Of a DNA stretch of 64,000 nucleotides, positions 17,610 to 27,024 are shown in pieces. Source of the stretch: Occultella gossypii (GTDB taxonomy: Bacteria > Actinomycetota > Actinomycetes > Actinomycetales > Beutenbergiaceae); the NCBI RefSeq assembly GCF_019947135.1, contig NZ_JAGSHT010000002.1:310001-374000 (forward strand), written 5' to 3'. Positions within the stretch are counted from its first letter, which is position 1. Every line of letters begins with the position of its first letter. A program made the translations under genes and the position numbers. Below the pieces are notes generated by a model. That model worked only from the letters and a program-made list of their open reading frames with translations. It ran no database searches and was not told the origin of the DNA.

Positions 17610-18610
17610 CCTCTCCTACCGATGTCGACGCGCGCCCGGACGTCGTCAAGGATGACCGCCCCGCCTACCGTCCGTTCGCGGTGCGGGTGGCGAACATCCG
17701 CCAGTTGAGCCCGCACTTCCTCCGGTTGACCTTCACCGGCCCGGACGCGGAGTGGTTCGGCACCGATCGCCAGGACCAGCGGATCAAGGTCCTGATCCCG
17801 GACGAGAACGGTCACATCAGCGAGGTCGGCGCCGAGGATCCCGAGGTCATCCTCGGCGGCACTTGGTACGAGATGTGGCGCGCCCTGCCCGAGGAGGGCA
17901 GGTCTCCGTTCCGTACCTACACCGTCCGCGACGTCCGCCCGGAGCAGGGCGAGTTCGACGTGGACATGGTCGCCCACGGCGATGCCGGACCTGCCTCGCG
18001 CTGGCTCGGCCGCGTGCAGATCGGGGACCGGCTCGTGATCGTCGGACCGGATTCCCGGTCGAAGGACTCCGCGGTCGGCGCCGACTGGGCCCCGGGCACC
18101 GCCTCCGAACTCCTGCTCGCCGGAGACGAGACCGCCGCACCCGCGATCTGCTCCATCCTGGAGACCCTCCCGGCCGGACGGACCGCGCGCGCCTTCATCG
18201 AGGTGCCGACGCAAGGCGACGCGCTGGACGTCGACCTGCCCGAGGGGGCCACGATCACCTGGCTCGCACGGGAGCAGCACGATCACGGTCACCTGCTCGT
18301 GCCCGCCGTGAGCGCCTGGGTGCAGGCGAACGCCGCGGTCACCGGCGACTCGCTCGCCGTGGTCCCGCAGGCGCTGGACGACGTGGACGTCGACTCCGAG
18401 CTGCTCTGGGACTCGCCGGTGCTCCAGGTCCAGGCCATCGACGCGTGCGGCCGGGGCGAGCGGTGCGGTTCGGACTTCTACGCGTGGTTCGCGGGTGAGG
18501 CATCCGTGATCAAGAACCTGCGGCGGATCCTGGTCTCCGACGTCGGCGTCTGCCGTCGGCGGGTGGCCTTCATGGGGTACTGGCGTCAGGGCCGCGCAGA
18601 GGGCCAGTGA
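17603..18610 (+). CDS. Siderophore-interacting protein (FAD-binding ferric-siderophore reductase)
   Basis: A 335-residue cytoplasmic flavoprotein of the SIP/ViuB family. It strips iron from imported ferric siderophores by reduction with NAD(P)H or a reduced partner. Visible: the N-terminal barrel LSPHFLRLTFTGPDAEWF, the FAD-binding RTYTVRDVRP (the family RxYTxR motif) and AHGDAGPASRWLGRVQIGD, and a C-terminal half with LLLAGDETAAPAI where the nucleotide is held. It is the first gene of the uptake operon; its stop overlaps the GTG start of the first permease. No ribosome site is visible before ATG 17603. Confidence 0.93.
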   Translation: MLTSPTDVDARPDVVKDDRPAYRPFAVRVANIRQLSPHFLRLTFTGPDAEWFGTDRQDQRIKVLIPDENGHISEVGAEDPEVILGGTWYEMWRALPEEGRSPFRTYTVRDVRPEQGEFDVDMVAHGDAGPASRWLGRVQIGDRLVIVGPDSRSKDSAVGADWAPGTASELLLAGDETAAPAICSILETLPAGRTARAFIEVPTQGDALDVDLPEGATITWLAREQHDHGHLLVPAVSAWVQANAAVTGDSLAVVPQALDDVDVDSELLWDSPVLQVQAIDACGRGERCGSDFYAWFAGEASVIKNLRRILVSDVGVCRRRVAFMGYWRQGRAEGQ

Positions 18611-19704
18611 GTACGACCCACGCCAAGCCCACCGCTCGACCGGACACCCCGGACGTCGCCGAGGCGACGCCGGCTCCGCCGAGCGCGATGAGCCGCACCC
18701 GCGGGACCCGCCTGCTCGGCCTGGCGGCCGCCGTCGGGCTCCTCGCGCTGACCGTCGCGGCCAGCCTCGCGTTCGGCAACCGGGACATCCCGCTCGACGT
18801 GGTGTACGCCGCGCTCACGGACCGGGCGCCCGGGGACGTGCTGCACAACATCGTCTGGGACCAGCGGCTGCCGCGGACCTTCGTCGGGCTCCTGGTCGGC
18901 GCGGCGCTCGGTGTCGCAGGCACGCTGATGCAGGGCATCACCCGCAACCCCCTCGCCGACCCCGGCCTGCTCGGCGTGAACGCCGGGGCATCGCTGTTCG
19001 TCGCGCTGGCGATCAGTGTCCTCGGCATCACCAGCCCGTCCGGGTACGTCTGGTTCGCGTTCGCCGGGGCGGCCGCGGCGGCCGCGGTGGTCTACGCGAT
19101 CGGGGCGATCGGACGGGAGGGTGCGACGCCGGTCAAGCTTGCCCTCGCCGGTACCGCGCTGACGGCTGGGATCACCTCGATCATCACCCTGATCCTGATC
19201 TCCAGCACGGAGACCACGAACGCGTTCCGGTTCTGGCAGGTGGGTTCGCTCGCCTCCCGGGGGACCGGGACCTGGGGCCTGTCCTGGATGTTGCTCGTGC
19301 TGCTCGCCATCGGCCTCGCCCTGGCGCTGCTGTCCGGACGCGCCCTGAACCTGCTGGCGATGGGTGACGACCTCGCCCGCGGGCTGGGCGCGAACCTCGG
19401 CCTCGCCCGCGGTGTCGCGGCCGTCTCGATCGTGCTGCTCGCGGGGACTGCGACGGCGTTGGCCGGGCCGATCGTGTTCGTCGGGCTGGTGGTGCCGCAC
19501 ATGATCCGCCCGCTCATCGGTGGGGACTACCGCTGGATCCTCGTGTACTCGCTGTTCGTCGGGCCGGCGCTGCTGCTAGCCGCGGACGTGGTCGGCCGCG
19601 TCATCGCCCGCCCGGGCGAACTCGAGGCGGGCCTGGTCGTCGCGCTGGTCGGCGCCCCGGTAATGATCGCGATCGTGCGCCGAGTGAAACTGGCCGGGCT
19701 ATGA
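18607..19704 (+). CDS. Iron-siderophore ABC transporter permease, FecCD family
   Basis: A 365-residue permease with about nine or ten transmembrane segments. FecCD motifs are clear: DQRLPRTFVGLLVGAALGVAGTLMQGITRNPLADPGLLGVNAGA near the first third (reported in parts: RLPRT, GxxMQG, RNPLADP) and the late GPIVFVGLVVPHMIRP. GTG 18607 overlaps the previous stop (GTGA). A roughly 35-residue Thr/Pro-rich cytoplasmic N-terminus precedes the first membrane segment. It pairs with the next gene to form the membrane channel. Confidence 0.94.
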   Translation: MSTTHAKPTARPDTPDVAEATPAPPSAMSRTRGTRLLGLAAAVGLLALTVAASLAFGNRDIPLDVVYAALTDRAPGDVLHNIVWDQRLPRTFVGLLVGAALGVAGTLMQGITRNPLADPGLLGVNAGASLFVALAISVLGITSPSGYVWFAFAGAAAAAAVVYAIGAIGREGATPVKLALAGTALTAGITSIITLILISSTETTNAFRFWQVGSLASRGTGTWGLSWMLLVLLAIGLALALLSGRALNLLAMGDDLARGLGANLGLARGVAAVSIVLLAGTATALAGPIVFVGLVVPHMIRPLIGGDYRWILVYSLFVGPALLLAADVVGRVIARPGELEAGLVVALVGAPVMIAIVRRVKLAGL

Positions 19705-20758
19705 GCCGCGTCGAGCAGGTCACCAGGATCCCCGCACCGCCGGGCGTGCTGCGCGCAGCCCGTGCGCAGGCCGCCACGCGGGTGCGCACCGTCACGGTGG
19801 TCCTGATCGGCCTGGCCGTGGCGATCGCTCTGCTGACCCTCGTCTGGGACGGCCACGCCTCAGATCTGTGGAACCAGTTCCTCGGGATCTTCGGCGCCGG
19901 CAACGGCGACGGCGCTTTCACGATCACCAAGCTGCGCCTGCCTCGGGTGGTCCTGTCCATCTTGGTGGGCGTGGCGTTCGGCCTCTCCGGCGCGCTGTTC
20001 CAGTCCGTGCTGCGCAACCCGCTGGCCAGCCCGGACATCATCGGCATCAGCGGGGGAGCGAGCCTCGCGGCCGCGTTCGGGCTGCTCGTGCTCGGGGCCG
20101 GCGGCATCGCGTTGTCGGCGTTCGCGTTCATGGGCGCCATCGTGGTGGCGGCCGCGATCTACCTGCTCGCCTGGCGGGACGGGGTGTCCGGATACCGGTT
20201 CGTCCTCATCGGGGTCGGCATCGCGTTCGCCGTGAACGCCGGGATCGGCTACCTACTCACCCGGTCCGAGGTCAACGACGTGCGCTCGGCGCTGGTGTGG
20301 ATGGTCGGCAGCATCGGGACACCGCCCTGGCGGGACATCGCGGTCCTGGCCGTCGGGATGCTCGTACTCGTGCCGCTGGTGGCCGTGACCGTCGGGCGGC
20401 TGCGGATCCTGCAGCTCGGCGACGAGACCGCCGGCGGGCTCGGCGTCTCGCCGGAGCGGGCCAGGCTCGCGGTGCTCGCCGTGGCCGTCGGCCTGGCTGC
20501 CGTCGCGACGGCGTTCGCCGGTCCGGTCGCGTTCGTCGCCTTCGTCTCCGCGCCGATCGCCCGTCGACTGCTGCCGACGGCGGGGCTCGCCCTGGTCCCG
20601 TCGGCGCTGGTCGGGACGGTGGTCGTGCTGGCAGCCGAGTTCACCGCGCAGAACGTGCTCGGCGCGCTCGAGGTGCCCGTCGGCATCGTCACCGGCGTCA
20701 TCGGCGCGCCCTACCTGCTGTGGCTGCTGGCCACCTCGAACCGTGGAGGACGCGGAGC

Positions 20759-20762
<4 letters not shown>
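19701..20762 (+). CDS. Iron-siderophore ABC transporter permease, FecCD family, second subunit
   Basis: A 353-residue FecCD permease. Visible motifs: KLRLPRVVLSILVGVAFGLSG, QSVLRNPLASPDIIGISGGA, and the C-terminal AGPVAFVAFVSAPIARRL, where the usual PH of the VPHxxR motif is replaced by AP. ATG 19701 overlaps the previous stop (ATGA), and its own stop overlaps the GTG of the ATPase gene. This is the second half of the channel heterodimer. Confidence 0.93.
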
Positions 20763-21681
<919 letters not shown>

Positions 21682-21685
<4 letters not shown>

Positions 21686-21700
21686 GATAGGCAAGCCTAA
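21682..21700 (+). promoter_or_regulatory. Iron box (IdeR/DtxR-type operator) over a promoter
   Basis: TTAGGATAGGCAAGCCTAA matches the known DtxR/IdeR consensus (TTAGGTTAGSCTAACCTAA) at 16 of 19 positions. TTGCCA at 21659-21664 and TAGGAT at 21683-21688, 18 bases apart, form a plausible promoter whose -10 is covered by the box, so iron-loaded IdeR would block it. It controls the binding-lipoprotein gene at 21771. Confidence 0.88.
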
Positions 21701-21770
21701 GCGATTTGATCTCGATATGGTGCCCCTCCGGACGCCATCGCCCCCACACCCAATCTTTCTGAGGAGTCCC

Positions 21771-22796
21771 GTGTCTCGACGCCCGATCTACCTGGTGGCC
21801 GCCGCCACCCTGACCACCCTCGCGCTCGCCGCGTGCTCCGGCGGCGACGGGGGCGGCGACGACCCGACCGACGGCGGCAGCGCAGCCGGCGGGGACTGGG
21901 AGAACGTCACCATCGAGCACGCACTCGGCACCACGGAGATCACCGAGGCACCCGAGAACGTCGTGACGCTCGGCTGGGGCTCCACCGAGGCCGCGCTGGC
22001 ACTCGGCGTGGTCCCCGCGGGCATCGAGGCGCAGACCTACGCCGTCAACGACGAGGGCCTGCTGCCCTGGGTCGCGGAGACGCTGGACGAGCAGGGCGCC
22101 TCGCCGACGATCATCCCGGCGACGGTGGAGGAGCCGGCGTACGAGGACATCGACGACCTGAACCCGGACCTGATCCTCGCGCCGTACTCGGGGATCACGC
22201 AGGAGCAGTACGACCTGCTCAGCGAGATCGCGCCGACGGTGGCCTACCCGGACGCGCCGTGGACGACCCCCTGGCGCGAGCTGATCACGATCGTCGGCCA
22301 GTCCCTCGGTCTCGACGAGGAGGCCGCGACGGTCATCTCGGACCTGGACGCCGAGGTCGCCGCGGTGGCGCAGGCGCATCCGGAGCTCGAGGGGATCACG
22401 GTTGCGGCGGTCTGGGACATCGGTGGCACGTTCTACGTCTACAAGCCGGCGGACTCGCGCGTGGACTTCCTGCTCGACCTCGGCCTGGTCAGTGCGCCGT
22501 CCGTCGAGGCACTGGACTCCGGCGGTGAGACGTTCGTGTACTCCCTGTCCTACGAGCAGACCGACCAGCTCGACGCCCAGCTCATCGTGAACTACGCGTC
22601 GACCGAGACCGAGGTCGAGACGTTCCTGGCCCAGTCCTATGCCCAGGCGATCCCGGCCGTGCAGGCCGGCGCGATCGCGAACATCACCGGCGACGCTCTC
22701 ATCGCGGCGATGTCCCCGCCGACCGCACTGTCCCTGACCTGGGGCCTCGAGGACTACGCAACGACCATCAGTGAGGCCGCCGCGAACGTGCAGTAG
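21771..22796 (+). CDS. Iron-siderophore-binding lipoprotein
   Basis: A 341-residue class III (FhuD/FepB-like) solute-binding lipoprotein. The signal peptide ends in lipobox LAACSG, followed by an Asp/Gly/Ser-rich linker. The body shows the helical-backbone binding-protein pattern: VTIEHALGTTEITEAPENVVTLG, then NPDLILAPYSGIT, and PWRELITIVGQSLG before the connecting helix. GTG 21771 has TGAGGAGTCCC just upstream; an in-frame ATG 129 bases earlier lies inside the ATPase gene and before the promoter, so it is rejected. The gene has its own iron-regulated promoter in addition to possible read-through from the operon. Confidence 0.94.
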   Translation: MSRRPIYLVAAATLTTLALAACSGGDGGGDDPTDGGSAAGGDWENVTIEHALGTTEITEAPENVVTLGWGSTEAALALGVVPAGIEAQTYAVNDEGLLPWVAETLDEQGASPTIIPATVEEPAYEDIDDLNPDLILAPYSGITQEQYDLLSEIAPTVAYPDAPWTTPWRELITIVGQSLGLDEEAATVISDLDAEVAAVAQAHPELEGITVAAVWDIGGTFYVYKPADSRVDFLLDLGLVSAPSVEALDSGGETFVYSLSYEQTDQLDAQLIVNYASTETEVETFLAQSYAQAIPAVQAGAIANITGDALIAAMSPPTALSLTWGLEDYATTISEAAANVQ

Positions 22797-22813
22797 CACC
22801 GCAACGGTGGTAG

Positions 22814-22849
22814 CGGGTCTCGGCTGTTCGGGGGAACGGCCGGGGCCCG
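22814..22849. terminator. Strong bidirectional terminator hairpin
   Basis: A 16-bp stem (22814-22829 with 22834-22849, three G:U pairs, no mismatch) with a GGGG loop lies between the convergent binding-lipoprotein and kinase genes. No T-run follows, as is common in high-GC actinomycetes. Confidence 0.8.
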
Positions 22850-22877
22850 CTTCCGCGTTCCCGTGGGCTGTCGCGGG

Positions 22878-23588
22878 TCAGGACAGGTCGAAGAATGCCG
22901 ACGGCGGTGGTGGGGTCGACGGGTCTTGTCCGGTCCGTGCGTGCGCGGTCCGAAGGTGCGCCTCGATCCGCTCGGCGCACTCCTGTGGAGTGAGTCGGGA
23001 GGTGTCCACCTCGAGGTCGTAACGTCCGGGGGAGTGGACCGCGCGCTCCCAGCGCGTCACCGGGTCGTCGGCGCAGGTGCCCTTCGTGCCGGCGGTCACA
23101 TTGGCTGCAGCGGGCGAGCCGGCGGCACCGCTCTCACCGCGGCCGCTGGCCACGCCGGCCACGCCGACGACACCGGTGCCGCCCCACGTGTCCCGACGAC
23201 GCTGGCGCACGACGTCCACCGGGCAGCGCACGCCCACGTAGAGCACAGGCAGGCCCTGCAGGATTTCGGCCGCCTCGTGTTGGACCCCGAGGGGCGCGGA
23301 GTAGTCGTCGTGAAGGCCCACGTCGGTGACCACGTTCAGGCCCTGCTGGAGGTGCGCCGCGATCGACGCGAACATCGCGCGATAGGCGGCCACGACGTAG
23401 GGCTCCAGATCCGGCCGCTCACCTCCGGGCCGCAACCCGATGCCGGGCTGGCGACTCGCGGGCGTGGCGGTCTGAAACACGTCGACGCCGAGATTGAGCC
23501 ACTCGCCATCGCAGCTCTCCTGGATCGCGCGCGCGATCGATGACTTTCCGGACCTGGGAACGCCATTGAGGATGACGACCGTGCTCAT
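22878..23588 (-). CDS. P-loop kinase resembling chloramphenicol 3-O-phosphotransferase
   Basis: A 236-residue CPT-like P-loop protein. Walker A is GVPRSGKSS (9-17), followed by LGVDVF with Asp36 at the position of the catalytic Asp of CPT, then GLNVVTDVGLHD and PVLYVGVRCPVDVVRQRRRD (the lid region). Family members phosphorylate small hydroxyl compounds, but a drug target is not implied here. Unusually, about 40 residues rich in Gly, Ala and Val (about 135-175) are inserted between the lid arginines and the conserved RWERAVH. ATG 23588 starts the gene. It is convergent with the siderophore operon and stands alone. Confidence 0.78.
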   Translation of the reverse strand: MSTVVILNGVPRSGKSSIARAIQESCDGEWLNLGVDVFQTATPASRQPGIGLRPGGERPDLEPYVVAAYRAMFASIAAHLQQGLNVVTDVGLHDDYSAPLGVQHEAAEILQGLPVLYVGVRCPVDVVRQRRRDTWGGTGVVGVAGVASGRGESGAAGSPAAANVTAGTKGTCADDPVTRWERAVHSPGRYDLEVDTSRLTPQECAERIEAHLRTAHARTGQDPSTPPPPSAFFDLS

Positions 23589-23748
23589 CGGAACCTTGCC
23601 GCATTGCGGGCCATAGCCCCAAGGTACGACATCCGCGCAGGCTCCCGTTCAGCGCTGTGGATCGACTGGCATCGGGGTGTCCCGGAGTTTGGTTTTGGAT
23701 GGTTGGGACTGGCTGATGTCCCTGTATCCACAACGGAAATCGGGGTTC

Positions 23749-23776
23749 TTGCGCTGTCGGTGGAGCGTCCTAGAGT
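23749..23776 (+). promoter_or_regulatory. Probable promoter of the 13E12-type gene
   Basis: TTGCGC (23749-23754) and TAGAGT (23771-23776) are 16 bases apart in the 265-base gap 23589-23853 and point at the gene at 23854. A leader of about 70 bases would follow. Confidence 0.5.
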
Positions 23777-23815
23777 GGAGGTCAAGCAGTCAAACATACG
23801 TACGGAACGGTAGGC

Positions 23816-23831
23816 GTTTCGGACCCGAAAC
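23816..23831. promoter_or_regulatory. Inverted repeat in the leader of the 13E12-type gene
   Basis: GTTTCGG and CCGAAAC are perfect 7-base inverted repeats separated by two bases. They lie about 40 bases after the predicted -10 and 22 bases before ATG 23854, so the repeat may be a repressor site. Confidence 0.4.
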
Positions 23832-23853
23832 TTCGATGGGGAGGTGAGCACAC

Positions 23854-26148
23854 ATGGACGACACCACAACCACCACCGGTGGCCCCGGTACCCCTGGCAG
23901 CAGCGGCGGTGGCGCGGGCACCGGCGGTGGCCCGTCGGGGGCGGATGTGGCGCTCGCGTCCCGGATGCACCTGTCCCTGGCGGAGTTGATGGCCGGGTCG
24001 TTGGATGACCAGCTCATCGCGATCGAGGCCATCACCCAGTCCATCGCTACCGCTGATCCTGTTGCCGAGTCCGACCGGTACGGGTCCCGGTTCCTGGGCC
24101 ACGCAGCACTACGGACCCACCTGATCACGCAGGCGTTGACCGGTGCCCAACTGGACTGGATGGGCGCCGAGGCCGAGGCCGGGACCTGGGACACCAGCAA
24201 GGGGTTTCGTACCTACCCGCACTACGTGGCCAAGACCTACGGCATCAGCGGTGCCAACGCCCGCCGCATGTCCACCCTGGCCACCGGTCTACGCAACAGC
24301 CTGCCCGCGACCCGCACGTGGCTGCGGACCGGGCAGATCGGCCTCGACCAGGCCCAGATCCTGCTCAAGGCCACCACCACCCAAGCCGCGGTCGACGGCC
24401 TCCAGTACCCCGCCACCCCCACCGACCCCGGCGCGCGCGACACCGGCACGACAGCCACCGATGCCACCGACGGCACCGCGGGCAGCGACGGGACGGACCT
24501 CACCGCGGCGAGTGGGGACGCCGGGAACACCGAGGGACCCGGTGCCGGTGAGGGTGGTGCCGGTTCGGCCGACGGCACCGTCCCGGTCGACGAGAGCGCC
24601 ACCGACACTGCCGACGCCAGCGACGGGACCGACCCCACCGATACCTCCTCCGACGCCGTGGGTGGCACCGACACCACCGGCGCTGCTGGCGCGGGTGGTG
24701 GTCGGGTGCAGACGGTGGAGGAGTTCCTGCTGAGTAATGCCGCCACCCGGTCTCCGGAGGACCTGCGCAGGCTGGTCGATCACTTCGTCGCGATCGCCGA
24801 CCCGGACGCCACCGACAAGGCGCACCGGGCTGCGGCCGACCGTGAGTTCTTGAATATCGACCGGACCATGGACGGCTATCACGTGGCCGGGTTCATGACC
24901 ATCGAACACGGCCAGTACGTCCGCACGGCTCTGGAGGCGATCATGGGCAAGCCCGCCGCAGGTGAGACCCGCACCTCCGGCCAGCGCCGCGCCCAAGCGC
25001 TCAGCGACCTCGCCCACATGATGTTGGACCAGGGCAAGGTCGGCACCTCCGGATCCGTGCGCCCCCACCTCGGCGTCCTGATCAGCTACCCCGAATTCCT
25101 CGACGCCATCAACACCACCGACACCACCGACACCGCCAACGCAGCCGAAGCCGCGGAAGCAGCCGAGGAAGCAGTAGTTGACGAGGTACCCGGCGGAGCG
25201 GATGTGACCAGCCCGACGGCACCCCCGCGGCCGATCACCGACCCCCTGCCCGGCCTGGACACCACCGACCCGACCGACCCCAGCCCCCGCAGCGACGCCG
25301 GCCCGGCCGGCCCGGCCGCGACTGGCAAGGCGGCCACCCCGGCCCCGGCGAACGAGCCCGGCTCTCCCACGCAAGCACCCACCACGCCGACCGGGCCCAA
25401 CACAGCAGATGCCACCGGGCCGACGAGCGACACGAGCACACCTGCGGAAGTACCCACCCTGCCGCGCCCAGGAGCGCCTGTAGACCTGGCAGGCGAGCCG
25501 GACGCTTCCGCGCAAGCCCCATCAAGCACGTCGGACAGGACCGGTGTGCCCGACTGCCAGTCGCCGCCCGTCGGGCCACTGGGCCAACCCACCACCGGCA
25601 CCGGCACCGATAGCACCGCTGTGCCCCGCACCGACAGCACCGCCCTGCCCGGTGCGACCGGCACCGCTGCGCCCGGTGTCAACGGCACCGCTCTGCCCGG
25701 CACCGGGCGGGACTGGGCCGCCCTGCTCGCCGCGGGACCGGCGACGTTCATCGACAACACCGGCCCCGTCCCTCGCGACCTGCTCGACCGGATCATCGGC
25801 TGCGCCGGCGAGATCTACCGCATCATCTTCGGACCCGACAACGAAATCCTCAACCACGGCCGCGCCCACCGCCTCTTCACCGCCGCCCAACGCCGAGCCC
25901 ACGTCGCCCGCGACCGCCACTGCGTCCACCCCGACTGCACCGTCCCACCCGAACGCTGCGAATCACACCACAGCACCCACTGGGCCAACGGCGGCAACAC
26001 CGACCTCCACGACGGCGCCCTGCTCTGCTACTACCACCACGACTGGATCCACACCCACAACATCACCATGACCAGACGCCACGGGAAGTGGCACTTCTAC
26101 AAGCCCGACGGCACCGAGATCCTCCCCACCCGAAACCCCTGGAACTGA
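23854..26148 (+). CDS. DUF222 / HNH nuclease-domain protein (13E12 repeat family) with low-complexity inserts
   Basis: 764 residues, well above the 400-550 common for this family. The N-terminal two thirds are DUF222-like (LSLAELMAGSLDDQLIAIEAI; FRTYPHYVAKTYGISGANARRM; LPATRTWLRTGQIGLDQAQIL; LRRLVDHFVAIADPDATDKA; NIDRTMDGYHVAGFM). The C-terminal HNH domain (about 688-738) has CVHPDC, CESHHSTHWANGGNTDLHDGALLCYYHH in parts: Cys pair, HH/HW core and final CxxHH zinc or metal ligands. Two inserts rich in Thr, Asp, Gly, Ala and Pro (about 189-285 and 419-622) account for the extra length. ATG 23854 follows GGGGAGGTGAGCACAC. These proteins are multicopy in many actinomycetes and of unknown role, often discussed as selfish or mobile elements. 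Confidence 0.9.
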   Translation: MDDTTTTTGGPGTPGSSGGGAGTGGGPSGADVALASRMHLSLAELMAGSLDDQLIAIEAITQSIATADPVAESDRYGSRFLGHAALRTHLITQALTGAQLDWMGAEAEAGTWDTSKGFRTYPHYVAKTYGISGANARRMSTLATGLRNSLPATRTWLRTGQIGLDQAQILLKATTTQAAVDGLQYPATPTDPGARDTGTTATDATDGTAGSDGTDLTAASGDAGNTEGPGAGEGGAGSADGTVPVDESATDTADASDGTDPTDTSSDAVGGTDTTGAAGAGGGRVQTVEEFLLSNAATRSPEDLRRLVDHFVAIADPDATDKAHRAAADREFLNIDRTMDGYHVAGFMTIEHGQYVRTALEAIMGKPAAGETRTSGQRRAQALSDLAHMMLDQGKVGTSGSVRPHLGVLISYPEFLDAINTTDTTDTANAAEAAEAAEEAVVDEVPGGADVTSPTAPPRPITDPLPGLDTTDPTDPSPRSDAGPAGPAATGKAATPAPANEPGSPTQAPTTPTGPNTADATGPTSDTSTPAEVPTLPRPGAPVDLAGEPDASAQAPSSTSDRTGVPDCQSPPVGPLGQPTTGTGTDSTAVPRTDSTALPGATGTAAPGVNGTALPGTGRDWAALLAAGPATFIDNTGPVPRDLLDRIIGCAGEIYRIIFGPDNEILNHGRAHRLFTAAQRRAHVARDRHCVHPDCTVPPERCESHHSTHWANGGNTDLHDGALLCYYHHDWIHTHNITMTRRHGKWHFYKPDGTEILPTRNPWN
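24420..24711 (+). repeat. Low-complexity coding insert 1 (Thr/Asp/Gly/Ala)
   Basis: About 97 codons built from short recurring triplets (ACC, GAC, GGC, GCC) interrupt the DUF222 region of the 13E12-type protein. No exact long repeat unit is seen, but Asp-Gly-Thr and Thr-Asp pairs recur throughout. Confidence 0.7.
25110..25720 (+). repeat. Low-complexity coding insert 2 (Thr/Pro/Ala/Asp) with short tandem repeats
   Basis: About 200 codons between the DUF222 part and the HNH domain. ACCACCGAC-type 9-base units are repeated near 25110-25135, and GGCACCG-containing units recur near 25590-25710 (for example the repeated Cys-free Ala-Leu-Pro-Gly-Thr segments). Confidence 0.7.
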
Positions 26149-26236
26149 GTATGAGCGGGCGTCAGAGGTTGTCGGCAAGCCGCAAGGCCGCTCGTCGATC
26201 AACGGCGCATCCACGCGACGGGGCATGATCGTGGCC

Positions 26237-26881
26237 ATGGAGTTCTCAGAGGTGGTTCGCCGCCGCAGGATGGTGCGGTCCTTCACGGACGAGGCGATAC
26301 CGGCCGAGGCGATCGAGACGATGCTGTCGAACGCGGTCCGGGCTCCGAGCGCCGGTTTCAGCCAGGGATGGGCGTTCCTCGTGCTCGACAGCCCGGACGA
26401 AATCGCAAGCTTCTGGCGCGTGACCACCCCGCCGGAGCGTGCGGTTGACTCAAGCGCCTGGCTGAGGGGCATGCGGACGGCGCCGGTGATCATCGTGCCG
26501 ATGAGCTCGGAGTCGATCTACCGGGATCGGTACGAGGAGCGGAACAAGGGCGCCACGCCCCGGGACGAGCAACAATGGGCGGCACCGTACTGGCACATCG
26601 ACACCGGCATGGCGTCGCTGCTGATCCTGCAGACCGCGGTCGACCTCGGTCTCGGAGCGTGCTTCTTCGGGATCCCGAAGACCCAGCACCAGGCTTTCCA
26701 GAACGCTTTCGGCGCACCGGCGACGTTCGAACCGATCGGAGCTATCGCCGTCGGCCATCCCGCCCCTGACGACCGACTCGGACTGTCGGCCCGAACTCGA
26801 AGGCGCCATCCACTCGCCGACGTCGTACACCGCGGCCGTTGGCAGTCGTCAGCGGACTTCAGCGCGGACTCTCGCAGCTAG
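26237..26881 (+). CDS. Nitroreductase-family FMN oxidoreductase
   Basis: About 214 residues. The start MEFSEVVRRRRMVRSFTDE with the FMN-phosphate-binding arginines is characteristic, followed by NAVRAPSAGFSQGWAFLVL and, in the second half, TGMASLLILQTAVDLGLGACFFGI and PIGAIAVGHPAPDD. Such enzymes reduce nitro compounds, quinones or enones with NAD(P)H; the natural substrate is unknown. ATG 26237 is preferred because the family normally begins here and CATGAT lies seven bases upstream (leaderless pattern); ATG 26225 is in frame too. It is a single gene after the 13E12 locus. Confidence 0.88.
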   Translation: MEFSEVVRRRRMVRSFTDEAIPAEAIETMLSNAVRAPSAGFSQGWAFLVLDSPDEIASFWRVTTPPERAVDSSAWLRGMRTAPVIIVPMSSESIYRDRYEERNKGATPRDEQQWAAPYWHIDTGMASLLILQTAVDLGLGACFFGIPKTQHQAFQNAFGAPATFEPIGAIAVGHPAPDDRLGLSARTRRRHPLADVVHRGRWQSSADFSADSRS

Positions 26882-27024
26882 GACTGGGGACCGTCGGTGC
26901 TGTGGTGCCGTCGATCCGGGCGCGTCGAGTCCGCATCGTTGCGTCATCGCCGTAGCGTCAGATCCGAGAAGTGATCGCACCGGACCTGCCCGGTCCGAGC
27001 GATCCCGCCTGCGAACGGAGCGTC

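Noticed and set aside
24289-25515. Gly/Val/Arg-rich minus-strand frame over the 13E12 inserts
   Set aside because: Produced by the complement of the Thr/Asp/Pro codons; no start signal or motif.
26971-27024. GTG 26971 as start of the cytosine deaminase gene
   Set aside because: The added 18 residues are not part of the family and no ribosome site precedes the GTG, while ATG 27025 has one.
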